NCBI GenBank assembly: GCA_003242885.1 | Contig: QKMZ01000006.1 | Location: forward strand, 992,001-1,056,000 | Length of the DNA: 64,000 bases | Source: Candidatus Melainabacteria bacterium | Lineage (GTDB): Bacteria; Cyanobacteriota; Vampirovibrionia; Obscuribacterales; Obscuribacteraceae | Direction of reading: 5' to 3' | Shown here: positions 27,406 to 36,332 of the stretch, piece after piece | How positions within the stretch are numbered: position 1 is the first letter of the stretch | Layout: each line of letters starts with the position of its first letter | The notes under the pieces: model-generated | Database searches by the model: none | Told to the model about the DNA's origin: nothing | The model's input: the letters and a program-made list of their open reading frames with translations, nothing else | Program-made: the position numbers and the translations under genes

Positions 27406-28500
27406 CTATTGAGACGCGCCACGCAAGGCGATTGCCCGGGAAATATTTGCCAAACATTCTTTCAAATTGCCTTGCTTGAGATAGCCTTCGCCAAGGAAAA
27501 AGAAAGCGGCAGGATTATTTGGAAAACGTTGTGCACAGTCTTTCCAGACAGACATTGAAGAATCCAGATCCCCTGTGTATTCAAGGTTCAAATGCGCTCT
27601 GTAGGCAATTGCCCAGACATCATCGGGTTTTCTCCTGATCAGTTCGTCGAGATTGCTAAGCGCGGATTGATAATACGACTTTACTTGTGCCACTACAGAA
27701 GGTGCCGCCTGCTCCAGAGCACCTTTGATATGAGGTGCATCTGCTCCGGTTTTCAGCTCCGGCAATTTAATGCCATTTCCATCTTTGTCTTTGGGCATGT
27801 ATGGCACTGCCCAGGCATTCAACCAATTTGGCGAACCTGAATTTGGTTTTGCCGCTGCATTGTTATCGTTGCCAGCGGTATTGCTGTTCTTCGCGGATTG
27901 AGCAGCTGCAGCCTGCTTGAGCTTTTCCAGATACTCCTGCTCTTTTTTCGACTGTCTGGCGATCAAATAAGCCTTCATGTAATAGGCCCAGGCGAGTCCA
28001 TAACGAACGCGGTTTTCGTCCGGATAGTTTTTCACCATGTCTTCGTATTGCAGAATCATCTTGTCGAAATACGCGGGACCACCGTCCTTTTCAGCCAGAC
28101 GGCGCGCTCGTCGGATTTCTTTTAGTGCTTCCTCGACTCTGCTTGTGCGGGTCAGTGCGACCGCATAAATAAAACTTGCCTCGGCGCTCTCTGGATAAGC
28201 TTCCGCTTGTTTCTTTGCCAGTGCCGGATCATCAGTAGGGACCAAATCTTCGGTCGCAGTACCGACATTTATTTCGACACCTGGTTTGGCGATAATTTTC
28301 TTGCGAACTACAGCAATGTCACCATCTTTGGTGCTGGTCTCGCCTTCAGTTAGACTTTCAGTTGCGCTGCTGGCTGGTAAAACGGAAGGCGGTGCCGTTT
28401 CTTGCACGTCAGCAGCCCAGACCGGTGAAAAAGACACAGTAATGGAAAAGCACAATGTGCTTGCCATAAATTTGGTCTGACTTTGGTAACTTCTAATCAA
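27406..28500 (-). CDS. Exported TPR protein heading the lpt operon
   Basis: 364 residues from a TTG start. The longer N-terminus supplies the positive n-region of a signal peptide cleaved after VWA (about residue 29); an ATG twelve codons in would lose it. TPR-like repeats span about 95-360 with an Ala/Asn/Lys linker near 205. Two TTGACA boxes in a direct repeat lie just upstream of the start (28500-28530). Being first in the lpt operon suggests an envelope role, perhaps supporting LPS transport; no family assignment is possible. Confidence 0.78.
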   Translation of the reverse strand: MIRSYQSQTKFMASTLCFSITVSFSPVWAADVQETAPPSVLPASSATESLTEGETSTKDGDIAVVRKKIIAKPGVEINVGTATEDLVPTDDPALAKKQAEAYPESAEASFIYAVALTRTSRVEEALKEIRRARRLAEKDGGPAYFDKMILQYEDMVKNYPDENRVRYGLAWAYYMKAYLIARQSKKEQEYLEKLKQAAAAQSAKNSNTAGNDNNAAAKPNSGSPNWLNAWAVPYMPKDKDGNGIKLPELKTGADAPHIKGALEQAAPSVVAQVKSYYQSALSNLDELIRRKPDDVWAIAYRAHLNLEYTGDLDSSMSVWKDCAQRFPNNPAAFFFLGEGYLKQGNLKECLANISRAIALRGASQ

Positions 28501-28696
28501 CTTCTTGTCAACTTCTTCTTGTCAACTTTTGCTTTCTCGCCGCCGAAACGGTAGTCAATTGCATATAGGACACCTGAAATTGGCAGGTGTGCGGCTCTTA
28601 AGAACTGCCTGATCTTAACAGACGACAGGAAGTTGCCAGTTGGTCCCGTAGTCCTCTTAAAAAGTTTTCGTCAAATCGGTAATGATCCGCACGAAA

Positions 28697-29365
28697 TCAA
28701 GCCAGTTTCTGGCTTCTACCGTTAAGAATTATTCGCGCGACATCGTCAAGAGAATCTACGATGTAAAGAGGATCTGCTGTTATCAAAATATCTTTGCTGT
28801 GAATGCCGGTAGTCACACCGATAGCATCAACACCAGCATTGCGAGCCATTTCCAGGTCGTAAATACTGTCGCCGATCACAACTGTGTCCGAGTGCTGCAC
28901 TCCCAGCAACTTTATTGTGTGGTGCACGGACTCCGGATGCGGTTTGTGGTGGGTAATATCGTTAGCACCGACCACTACTTCGAAATAAGGCGACAACTCG
29001 TGATGATCGAGAACCACTTCGATAAGCGGTCGGCGCTTTGATGAGGCTATAGAGATTTTGATGCCAGCATCTCTCAAGCTGTTGAGCATAGAGATAAGGT
29101 CTGGAAAGAGCGGGCAAATTTCAATGGTTTTTCCGTCATAGATGGCGCGATATCGATCGGCCACTTCCAACCAAAATTCTTCCGAATGATTCGGAAAAAT
29201 GATTTCCATCTGCTTGCCGAGCGGAACGCCCACAAGATCGCGCCACTTGGTCAAAATGTCTTCATGCAGATCATATTCAATAACGACTTGACGCATAACG
29301 TCGATAATTCCAGGAGCGGAATCGACAAGGGTGCCGTCAAAGTCAAAGATCGCGAGTTTGTACAA
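28697..29365 (-). CDS. HAD-family phosphatase (phosphoglycolate-phosphatase-like)
   Basis: 222 residues. HAD motif I is DFDGTLVDS at 8-16, motif II the Ser in ISIASSKRR, motif III the Lys in HHKPHPES, and motif IV GDSIYDLEMARNAG. The helical cap between motifs I and II makes it a Gph/PpaX-type enzyme. It dephosphorylates small phosphoesters such as 2-phosphoglycolate, or pyrophosphate; the substrate is not fixed by sequence. It starts 1 bp after the carA stop codon, so the two are co-transcribed. Confidence 0.88.
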   Translation of the reverse strand: MYKLAIFDFDGTLVDSAPGIIDVMRQVVIEYDLHEDILTKWRDLVGVPLGKQMEIIFPNHSEEFWLEVADRYRAIYDGKTIEICPLFPDLISMLNSLRDAGIKISIASSKRRPLIEVVLDHHELSPYFEVVVGANDITHHKPHPESVHHTIKLLGVQHSDTVVIGDSIYDLEMARNAGVDAIGVTTGIHSKDILITADPLYIVDSLDDVARIILNGRSQKLA

Positions 29366-29366
29366 A

Positions 29367-30503
29367 TTAGACGCTCACTTTTCGATGGGATTCGATAAGG
29401 TCGAAAAAGCGCTCGAAAAGATAGTTTGCGTCGTGTGGTCCAGGGCTGGATTCCGGGTGGTATTGCACACCAAAAATTGGCAGTGTTTTGTGGCGGAAAC
29501 CCTCAACACTGTGGTCATTAAGATTCACGTGAGTTAGTTCGAGTGAATCCGGAAAGCTATCTTCTGCAACGGCAAAACCATGGTTTTGGCAGGTGATTTC
29601 AACTTTACCTGTAAGTAAATCTTTGACTGGCTGGTTGCCGCCACGATGGCCGAACTTAAGTTTGTAAGTCTGTGCGCCCATGGAGATGCAAAGTAGCTGA
29701 TGTCCCAGGCAGATGCCAAAAATCGGCAACCCTGCGGAAATCAATTTCGGCAACTCATTCAAAACTCCGGCACAAGCAGCTGGGTCTCCGGGACCGTTGG
29801 AAAGAAATATAGCGTCCGGTTTGTCTGACAATACTTTGTCTGCTGTAGCCGATGCCGGATACACAGTCAGTGACATGTCTCGGGCTGCTAACTGGTCCAA
29901 AATGCTCTTTTTTACGCCGAAGTCCATGACGGCAACCTTATATTTGCCGACTCCGACTTTATAAGGTTCTTTAGTCGTCACTTCATCGGTCAGGTCTAAA
30001 CCTTCCATTTCACTGGACCCTTTTGCCAGTGCAACCAATTTTTCCGGGTCGAGAATCTCCGTGGACATTGCTGAACGCATTGCCCCTTTGTCGCGGATGT
30101 GTCGGGTAATGGCGCGCGTATCTACATCAGAGATGCCTAAAATTCCTTCAGATTCCAGAAAATCCGAGAGTGAAGCAGTCGCTCTCCAGTTGCTGTAGAC
30201 CCTGCTCAAGTGCCTGATCACAAGACCGCGTGCGAATATCTTTCGAGACTCGACATCTTCACTATTGGTCCCGTAATTACCTATCTCAGGATATGTCAAA
30301 GTGACAATCTGACCGGCATAGCTCGGGTCTGTCATGATCTCCTGGTAACCGCTTAAGCTGGTATTGAACACCAACTCTCCGGTTGTCGTGCCGGCTTTGC
30401 CGAACGCAAGCCCTGCAAAAGTCTCACCGTCTTCCAGCGCAAGTAGGCAGCGCTTGGGCGACTCAGTCGCTTTTGCGTTTTTTGTATCCGATGTTTCCAC
30501 CAA
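29367..30503 (-). CDS. carA: Carbamoyl-phosphate synthase small (glutaminase) subunit
   Basis: 378 residues. The N-terminal half is the CarA-specific domain (LVFNTSLSGYQEIMTDPSYAGQIV). The C-terminal half is a class I glutamine amidotransferase with catalytic Cys in GICLGHQLL and the His/Glu pair in QYHPESSPGPHD. It supplies ammonia from glutamine to CarB for carbamoyl phosphate (pyrimidines, arginine). carB is not in the window. The TTG start at 30503 follows agagga; a GTG follows immediately as an alternative. Confidence 0.96.
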   Translation of the reverse strand: MVETSDTKNAKATESPKRCLLALEDGETFAGLAFGKAGTTTGELVFNTSLSGYQEIMTDPSYAGQIVTLTYPEIGNYGTNSEDVESRKIFARGLVIRHLSRVYSNWRATASLSDFLESEGILGISDVDTRAITRHIRDKGAMRSAMSTEILDPEKLVALAKGSSEMEGLDLTDEVTTKEPYKVGVGKYKVAVMDFGVKKSILDQLAARDMSLTVYPASATADKVLSDKPDAIFLSNGPGDPAACAGVLNELPKLISAGLPIFGICLGHQLLCISMGAQTYKLKFGHRGGNQPVKDLLTGKVEITCQNHGFAVAEDSFPDSLELTHVNLNDHSVEGFRHKTLPIFGVQYHPESSPGPHDANYLFERFFDLIESHRKVSV

Positions 30504-30525
30504 TTCGAGTATCCTCTTTTAATCA

Positions 30526-30531
30526 ATTATA
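30526..30531 (-). promoter_or_regulatory. Consensus -10 box for carA-gph
   Basis: The minus strand reads TATAAT, 22 bp before the TTG start, so the 5' leader would be only about 16 nt and just hold the ribosome site. The -35 region is weak. Confidence 0.4.
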
Positions 30532-30948
30532 TTACCGGAAACCCCTGAACTGGGTACGATCCTACAGCTAATCGGGTCGGAAGCTTTACGACGCAATTGT
30601 TACCGAGCGTGTTCCGCTAGCCGTTCTGTACAGCTTTTGCATATGCTCCGGCTGCTAGAAGCAGTTCGGATAGCATCTTTGAGCGCAATCAAGGATATAG
30701 GTCACCAGCGCCTGACTGTATCCGTCTCAGAATTTGTTAATTGGCGTAACAACGCGAAAGTATTTCCAGCTGTTCAGCTTTCTATGTAATTTCTTCTTCT
30801 GTTTATGAGCTGAATATAAGCGTTTCTTTAGGGAGTGCACGGCGCGCCTTTGTAGAATTAGAGAGCTTATTTCTCAGGTTTTTGAGAGCTAGACATCAAG
30901 TAGACAAGGTCTAGCCGACTCGAACCGATTCTAACGGACGACACCTAG
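30532..30948. other. Divergent intergenic region between carA and nuoN
   Basis: No convincing gene on either strand. Just upstream of nuoN there is a 7-bp inverted repeat (gctagac at 30888-30894, gtctagc at 30909-30915) that could be an operator or leader hairpin. The nuoN promoter must lie here, but no strong -35/-10 pair stands out. Confidence 0.5.
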
Positions 30949-32562
30949 ATGAACGATTTGACCCAGTACGCCATTTGCATCAAGTATCTCCTTCCCGAGA
31001 TATGCCTTGTTGTGGCGATTCTTTTGGCTGCACTGTGGAACCTCTTCGTTCCCAAAGCAAAAGAATGGACACCGTTTTTCAGTCTGCTCGGACTGACATC
31101 TGCGATGTGGTTCTTGATGAAGTCATGGTCCAGTACCGCGTTGCCGCTGTTCAATGGATTATTCACTGTCGACCAATTGACGACAAGCTTCGGATTGCTC
31201 GCCTGTATGGTCGGCGCCATCTGCGTTTTGATGACCGTCGGCTACGAACATCACCTGGGCAGAAACCGCGGAGAATTCTATGCGATTTTGCTGACAGCAG
31301 TTCTTTCCGTAATGCTGCTGGCCGGCTCAACTGACTTGATCATGCTTTTCGTCAGTCTCGAAACGCTCAGTATCTGCTGCGTTATTTTGGCTGGTTTTTC
31401 TAAAACAGACGCGCGCAGCAGTGAAGCCGCGCTCAAGTATTTATTGTCTACCGCTGCTACTACGGCCACGCTTTTGTACGGTCTTTCTTTCCTCTATGGA
31501 ATGACCGGATCAACAAGCTTTCAAGCCATCCGTGAGCGCCTGGAAATGCCGATGTCTTCCCCCACAGAAATGATGGGAAGTGTATTTCTCTTAGTGCTTC
31601 TTTTGAGCGCGGTAGGTTTCAAACTTTCACTCGTTCCTTTCCACATGTGGACACCTGACGTATACGAAGGTGCTCCCACACCAGTTACTGCTTTCCTTTC
31701 TATCGGGTCAAAAGCTGGTGGATTTGTGGTGGCATTGCGCTTGCTCGTCGACGTTTTCGGCAAGCAGTCTTCCGACTGGGTAATTGTTGTAAGCGCTCTG
31801 GCAATTCTCTCGATGGTCGTAGGCAACTTGGTTGCGCTCGCGCAGAAATCATTCAAAAGAATGTTGGCATATTCGTCCATCGCGCATGTCGGCTACATCA
31901 TGATCGGCATGCTCGCTGTCAACCATGAAGGGTTGGGGGCAATGATGTATTACGTCGTCGTCTATGGCTTTATGAATCTCGGCGCCTTCGCCGGTGCAAT
32001 TCTCTTTGCCAACGAAACAGGCAGCGACAAGATAGATGATTACGCTGGTTTGATTCGCAAACGACCATTGCTTGCGCTGGGCATGTCTGTTTGCTTGCTC
32101 AATCTGGCTGGACTGCCTATTCCTCCGGCTGGTTTTTTCGCCAAGCTCTTCGTCTTCTGGGCAGGCTCTTCAATCCAGACACCGGTCGGAGGCATTCCAC
32201 TGGGCGCTTTGTTAGTGGCAGTTGCTCTGGCAACATCCGTGCCGGCAATCTATTACTACACTCAAGTAGTAATCAAAATGATAGTCGACAAGCCTTCTGC
32301 AAAAGTTGAAGCATTGCCGAAAGAGAAAGCTTATATCGACAGCCCGCAAGAAGCTCCCGCTTTGGCCCTGGCGATGTGCTTGATTGTGATCGTTGCAACA
32401 GGAACGACTGCGGTCGATCCGGTGATGAAATTCTCGAAAGAAGCAGTGAAACCGCTAATTGCTCGTCCTTCTACTGTTGTTCCTCCCGTCAGCCTGCTGG
32501 AAGACGCATCTCCTTTTGGCAGAACAGCTGAAATCGCGGGAAATACAGGATTGACACACTAA
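30949..32562 (+). CDS. nuoN: NADH-quinone oxidoreductase subunit N
   Basis: 537 residues with about 14 membrane helices, an antiporter-like proton channel subunit of complex I. Family hallmarks include the Glu-bearing helix LFVSLETLSICCVIL, the broken-helix Lys region (ALKYLLS), VPFHMWTPDVYEGAPTPVTAFLS and YSSIAHVGYIMIG. Other nuo genes are absent: upstream is a promoter region and downstream an unrelated membrane protein, so nuoN is detached from its usual nuoA-M neighbours or ends a split operon. With menaquinone synthesis by MqnA it indicates a respiratory chain. Confidence 0.95.
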   Translation: MNDLTQYAICIKYLLPEICLVVAILLAALWNLFVPKAKEWTPFFSLLGLTSAMWFLMKSWSSTALPLFNGLFTVDQLTTSFGLLACMVGAICVLMTVGYEHHLGRNRGEFYAILLTAVLSVMLLAGSTDLIMLFVSLETLSICCVILAGFSKTDARSSEAALKYLLSTAATTATLLYGLSFLYGMTGSTSFQAIRERLEMPMSSPTEMMGSVFLLVLLLSAVGFKLSLVPFHMWTPDVYEGAPTPVTAFLSIGSKAGGFVVALRLLVDVFGKQSSDWVIVVSALAILSMVVGNLVALAQKSFKRMLAYSSIAHVGYIMIGMLAVNHEGLGAMMYYVVVYGFMNLGAFAGAILFANETGSDKIDDYAGLIRKRPLLALGMSVCLLNLAGLPIPPAGFFAKLFVFWAGSSIQTPVGGIPLGALLVAVALATSVPAIYYYTQVVIKMIVDKPSAKVEALPKEKAYIDSPQEAPALALAMCLIVIVATGTTAVDPVMKFSKEAVKPLIARPSTVVPPVSLLEDASPFGRTAEIAGNTGLTH

Positions 32563-32576
32563 AGTGAATCAGTGAG

Positions 32577-35228
32577 ATGAGCCTACACTCGCTCGTCCAG
32601 CTGAAGAATCAGATTACCGATCCGACTAAACTCAGTCGTCCTTTTCGGTATCTGCTGCTCTTCTTTGCAGTTATTGTTCCTCTTGTAATTCACTATTATC
32701 CGTATTTGTTTGGCGGGCGCTCTTTTGTGTCTTCCGATCATCATCTTTTCTTCGAACCATTTTGCCGCTTCATGGGTGATGCATACAGAGAAGGGCGTCT
32801 GCCACTCTGGAACCGCTGGCTGTATTTTGGAATGCCGCAATTCGCCTTGCCCTCTCCATCATATTTGTATCCACCCACTTTGTTGTATGCGCTGTTTTCC
32901 TACAGCCAAGGACTTTCGATACAGCAAATTCTGCATCATAGCGTCGCTGCCATTGGCGGTTGTCTACTTGCTGAAAGCCTTGGTTTAAGTTTTGGTGCAT
33001 CGGCATGTGCGGGGCTGGCTTTTGCATTTAGCGGATACATGTTTACTTTGAGCGCTAATTATTCGCTCGTTGCTGGAGTTAGCTGGCTGCCGATGGCATT
33101 GTTCGCATCGCGCAGAATACGTTTTGCAGAAACGCTCGCTCAGAGATCGCAGTGGATAATTGTCCTTTCTGTCTGTGTTTTCCTGATGATCAGTGCCGGC
33201 CGACCGGAAGTGTTTGTGCCGGTTATGGTGATTGTTCTTGCGCACGCTCTGACTGGTATTGGACGTCATTATTTGTTGAAGTTTAAAACCAGCTGGAAGC
33301 GACAAGCGGACATTGAAACGTTCGATCCGGCAGCACAACTGCATGATGAAAGACCGGTAAAACTTTTTTTCTGCCGTCTACTTTCCCTCGCCATAGGTTG
33401 CTGCCTTTGTATGCCTTTGCTGTTACCGGCTCTCGAGTGGGCTTCTGGTTCGACTCGGGCGAAAGGACTTGATCCGAATGAAGTAACTATTTGGAGTGCA
33501 AATTGGTACAGTTTTCTGACAATGATTTTGGCGCAACCGTTTGGCGATCTGCAGACTATCGGCAATGCCTTCTTGCCTGTTGCTGCTGACCGTGCAGCCT
33601 ACATGCCTTTCCTGCCGTCTGCTTATGTTGGCGCGGCCGTCTTTACTTTGGCAATGCTGGGTCTCTTTCATACTCGCTCACCATGGCTGGTGCCTGTGGG
33701 ATTGTTATTGGTGGCAGGAATTACATTCTCATTGGGGCGTTACACGCCAATTTTGCCGTGGTTAATTCACACCTTCCCATCATTGGCTGTCTTTCGCTAT
33801 CCAGTGAAGCTGCTCATCCTGCCGATTATGGCGCTTTGTCTGCTTGCAGCTTTTGGAATTCAAGCGGCTAAAGACAATCGCATCGGCTACAAAGCGCTCC
33901 AAAAAATGTCGCTATTTTGGATTGTGGTGATGTTGGGAGGAATCGTATCTGTCTTTTTAGGAAGATACTGGCTAACCATACAATCTACAAAACTCGGCAT
34001 CAATTCAGAGATTGCAATTGCCATTGGTCAGGCGGTCTTTCATAGCGGTGCAATCGGTCTGACAATGGTGGCAATTTGCATCTTGCGCCACAAGAATCTC
34101 TTAGGCCATTTTGGTTTTATTCTCTTTACCGGATTGCTTCTAACGATGGACTTGTTCGGGACGTCTATTCGTTTTCCCGCATTGTCTGCGCCATCAAGCT
34201 TCTACAGTGATAAGCCCATTGTTGTAAGAATGCTCGAGAAGCAAGTTGGCGAGTCCGCGATTTCAAAAACGCGCGTTTTGAATCTTTACTACGATCCTCT
34301 GGCAGCTCCTGCCTCTACCTTCCAGGGCGAGCCCAGGGAGCGGACTCTCAAATACTACAGATACTGCCGAGATTTGCTTGTTTGCAATAGCAATATGGAC
34401 TACGGTGTGCAGCAGGCTTATGGATACGAAGGAACATTGTCTGCGAAATACAGGCATCTTACTCTCAGTATCATCAATGATGTAAGAAACGCCAGCGCCG
34501 CCGAACAAGATGAAAAGGATGCGAAGGTCGTCAGCGACAGTGCTTTCAATGAGCGCATGCGCCGGTTTGTCGAAGCCAGCGGTCTTCAGTTTGTCACCTG
34601 TCAGCTTCGACGTGACGGGCAGAAACAACCTGATCTATCTTCTGACGATTTCGAGATCGTTGATGATATCGATTCGAAAAACATTCGACTATATAGAGTT
34701 AGACGCCCGAAAGCGAGAGTTGAACTGGCTGAGCATTGGACTTGGGTAGACACCACTGAGCAAGCATTTGAGATCTTGCAAATGGAGAAGGCCAAAGAGA
34801 ATGGATTGTCCTTGATGCCGCTTATTGAGAAACGAAAGGACATGAACAAGTCTTATCCTCTAGGTTTTGTCAGCGAGAGTACTCCAAGCAAAGCCACATG
34901 TGAGATTCTGTCCGACAAGCCAGAGCATGTAACTGTCTCCGTCAATGTGCCCCGTCCGTGTATGTTGATTTTGCGAGATCAGTTTTATCCTGGATGGAAG
35001 GCGCTCCTGGATTCAGTTGCAGTGCCAATCTATCGAGCCAATGGATTTACAAGGGCGGTTTATGTACCGGCTGGTGCTCATGCCATTGAGTTCAATTACA
35101 AACCTGATAGCTTGAAATATGGCGTGCGTATCGCGCTTGTTGCTCTTGCAGCTCTGGGCGTGCTTGCTTTTCTGGCTTTTGCGCCAGGTGTCTGGCGCTT
35201 TGTGAAATGGACGGCCGGACAAAACTGA
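32577..35228 (+). CDS. Second YfhO-family membrane protein (GT-C glycosyltransferase candidate)
   Basis: 883 residues with about a dozen membrane helices and a C-terminal extracytoplasmic domain. It shares with the 4513-7320 protein the N-terminal REGRLPLWNRWLYFGMP loop and the C-terminal QFYPGWKALLDSVAVPIYRANGF ... PAGAHAIEFNY block. Here no GT2 partner is adjacent; the gene follows nuoN by 14 bp. It may draw on the lipid-linked sugar made by the 3722-4480 enzyme or another synthase. The substrate is unknown. Confidence 0.83.
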   Translation: MSLHSLVQLKNQITDPTKLSRPFRYLLLFFAVIVPLVIHYYPYLFGGRSFVSSDHHLFFEPFCRFMGDAYREGRLPLWNRWLYFGMPQFALPSPSYLYPPTLLYALFSYSQGLSIQQILHHSVAAIGGCLLAESLGLSFGASACAGLAFAFSGYMFTLSANYSLVAGVSWLPMALFASRRIRFAETLAQRSQWIIVLSVCVFLMISAGRPEVFVPVMVIVLAHALTGIGRHYLLKFKTSWKRQADIETFDPAAQLHDERPVKLFFCRLLSLAIGCCLCMPLLLPALEWASGSTRAKGLDPNEVTIWSANWYSFLTMILAQPFGDLQTIGNAFLPVAADRAAYMPFLPSAYVGAAVFTLAMLGLFHTRSPWLVPVGLLLVAGITFSLGRYTPILPWLIHTFPSLAVFRYPVKLLILPIMALCLLAAFGIQAAKDNRIGYKALQKMSLFWIVVMLGGIVSVFLGRYWLTIQSTKLGINSEIAIAIGQAVFHSGAIGLTMVAICILRHKNLLGHFGFILFTGLLLTMDLFGTSIRFPALSAPSSFYSDKPIVVRMLEKQVGESAISKTRVLNLYYDPLAAPASTFQGEPRERTLKYYRYCRDLLVCNSNMDYGVQQAYGYEGTLSAKYRHLTLSIINDVRNASAAEQDEKDAKVVSDSAFNERMRRFVEASGLQFVTCQLRRDGQKQPDLSSDDFEIVDDIDSKNIRLYRVRRPKARVELAEHWTWVDTTEQAFEILQMEKAKENGLSLMPLIEKRKDMNKSYPLGFVSESTPSKATCEILSDKPEHVTVSVNVPRPCMLILRDQFYPGWKALLDSVAVPIYRANGFTRAVYVPAGAHAIEFNYKPDSLKYGVRIALVALAALGVLAFLAFAPGVWRFVKWTAGQN

Positions 35229-35274
35229 GTTGCAATGATGCTAGGATCATAGGTACCGTTGAGCAGAGTTTTTT

Positions 35275-35348
35275 GCCCTCTTAGTTCAGCTGGATAGAAC
35301 ACCTCCGTCCTAAGGAGGGTGTCGGGGGTTCGAATCCCTCAGAGGGTG
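35275..35348 (+). tRNA. tRNA-Arg (anticodon CCT)
   Basis: 74 nt folding as a complete cloverleaf. The acceptor is gccctct/agagggt with one G-U pair, the D stem gttc/gaac, and the anticodon stem cctcc/ggagg with loop gtcctaa (anticodon at 35309-35311). The T stem is ggggg/ccctc with loop ttcgaat. The discriminator base is G and the CCA end is not encoded. It reads the rare AGG codon. Confidence 0.95.
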
Positions 35349-35358
35349 CTTACTACGC

Positions 35359-35400
35359 AAAAGGGAAAGGCGATCCCCATGCCTTTCCCTTTTACTTTTT
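35359..35400 (+). terminator. Strong intrinsic terminator after tRNA-Arg
   Basis: A perfect 13-bp stem (aaaagggaaaggc / gcctttccctttt) with a 9-nt loop is followed by acttttt. It lies 10 nt after the tRNA. The next 213 bases up to the end of ssb hold nothing recognisable. Confidence 0.9.
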
Positions 35401-35613
35401 GGAACCGACTTTTCAATCGATTCATATAACTGTCAGTTGATTTGCTCTATAGGCAAGTCCTTTCTAGTTAGGGTGTGTTCGATTTGAAAGAAAGCGTAAG
35501 CTGTCCCTCCTATTTCTAGTCAGTTGTAATAGAACTTCGGTTTTACGTCACAGCCGCTCTTGCCTGGTGTGTAGAAGCAAGATGGCTACTACTTCTTCTT
35601 CGGAACAAACTTT

Positions 35614-36159
35614 CTATGCTGTTTTGGCACGCTTCCTGCCCCCTTTTACTGGTGGCGTATCGGCGAAAACGCCTTTCACTCTTTCGACGATTTCTTCGTC
35701 TTCCTCCTCATCTCCAGCGTCTTCATCAACTTCGTCGAAGTCTTCATCTTCGATATCAGATTCTTTGTATTTGACACTGCGTACAGATTCACCTTTGGCG
35801 AATGTTCTACTCATGTCTATTTCACCTCCTGAAAAATCTGTCTGAGAACGTCTAGGGAAGGCGATTTGATCTGCATTTACCACAGGTGTAACTCTCGCTT
35901 GACCGTTTTTGTCGGTCCAACGATCAAGCGTGAGTCTTCCTGTCGCGGTCACCTGCTGTCCTTTATCCAGATATTGTCCGGCGAGTTCAGCAAGGCGGCC
36001 CCACGCTACAACGTTGTAGTAGTCCGCAGATTCACTTTCGCTCTTTTTAGCGTGATTAACGGCTACGACAAAAGTAGTTTTTAGCTTTCCACTGGCAAGT
36101 TGTATCTGTTCGGGAGCCTTCACGAGATTCCCCACTATTGAAATATTGGCAAGACCCAT
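35614..36159 (-). CDS. ssb: Single-stranded DNA-binding protein with atypical C-terminus
   Basis: The start is the ATG at 36159 (MGLANISIVGNLV), preceded by ggagg; the open frame 48 bp longer lacks a ribosome site. The OB fold covers residues 1-110, with typical N-x-x-x-W-G and G-R-L-T-L-x-x-W segments. An Asp/Glu-rich tract follows at about 134-160. Unlike standard SSB, the chain does not end in an acidic tip with Pro-Phe but continues to a basic end (GGRKRAKTA). The usual docking peptide for repair proteins is therefore missing or displaced. It binds ssDNA in replication and repair. Confidence 0.93.
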   Translation of the reverse strand: MGLANISIVGNLVKAPEQIQLASGKLKTTFVVAVNHAKKSESESADYYNVVAWGRLAELAGQYLDKGQQVTATGRLTLDRWTDKNGQARVTPVVNADQIAFPRRSQTDFSGGEIDMSRTFAKGESVRSVKYKESDIEDEDFDEVDEDAGDEEEDEEIVERVKGVFADTPPVKGGRKRAKTA

Positions 36160-36228
36160 AACTCTACCTCCGTCAGGCTTGCGGCCTGCATAAGGGGTAC
36201 GACTCAAGTGAAGTGGGGAGATGATTAA

Positions 36229-36258
36229 AAGTTAGCATGCCATACATGCGTATGTCAA
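36229..36258 (-). promoter_or_regulatory. ssb promoter with palindrome over the -35 region
   Basis: On the minus strand a perfect TTGACA (36258-36253) lies 18 nt from TAACTT (36234-36229), with TGC just before it as an extended -10. A palindrome-like element with arms catac/gtatg (36241-36254) overlaps the -35 box and spacer and is a candidate operator. Confidence 0.6.
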
Positions 36259-36332
36259 CTCTTGACTTTTTCTTGATAGAAAACGCCGTCTCTTGGGCTT
36301 TGCGGCTCGATTGATAGCCGTATGGTGGTGGT

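Noticed and set aside
28500..28530. Tandem TTGACA repeats as the lpt operon promoter
   Set aside because: With the TTG start used, a matching -10 box would fall inside the coding region, so the repeat may be incidental.
28558..28600. Hairpin cacctg/caggtg between gph and the TPR gene as a terminator
   Set aside because: Six-bp stem with no T-run on either strand.
35567..35845. Ser-rich 92-codon frame on +
   Set aside because: It is the antisense reading of the acidic tract of ssb; the Ser run mirrors Glu/Asp codons.
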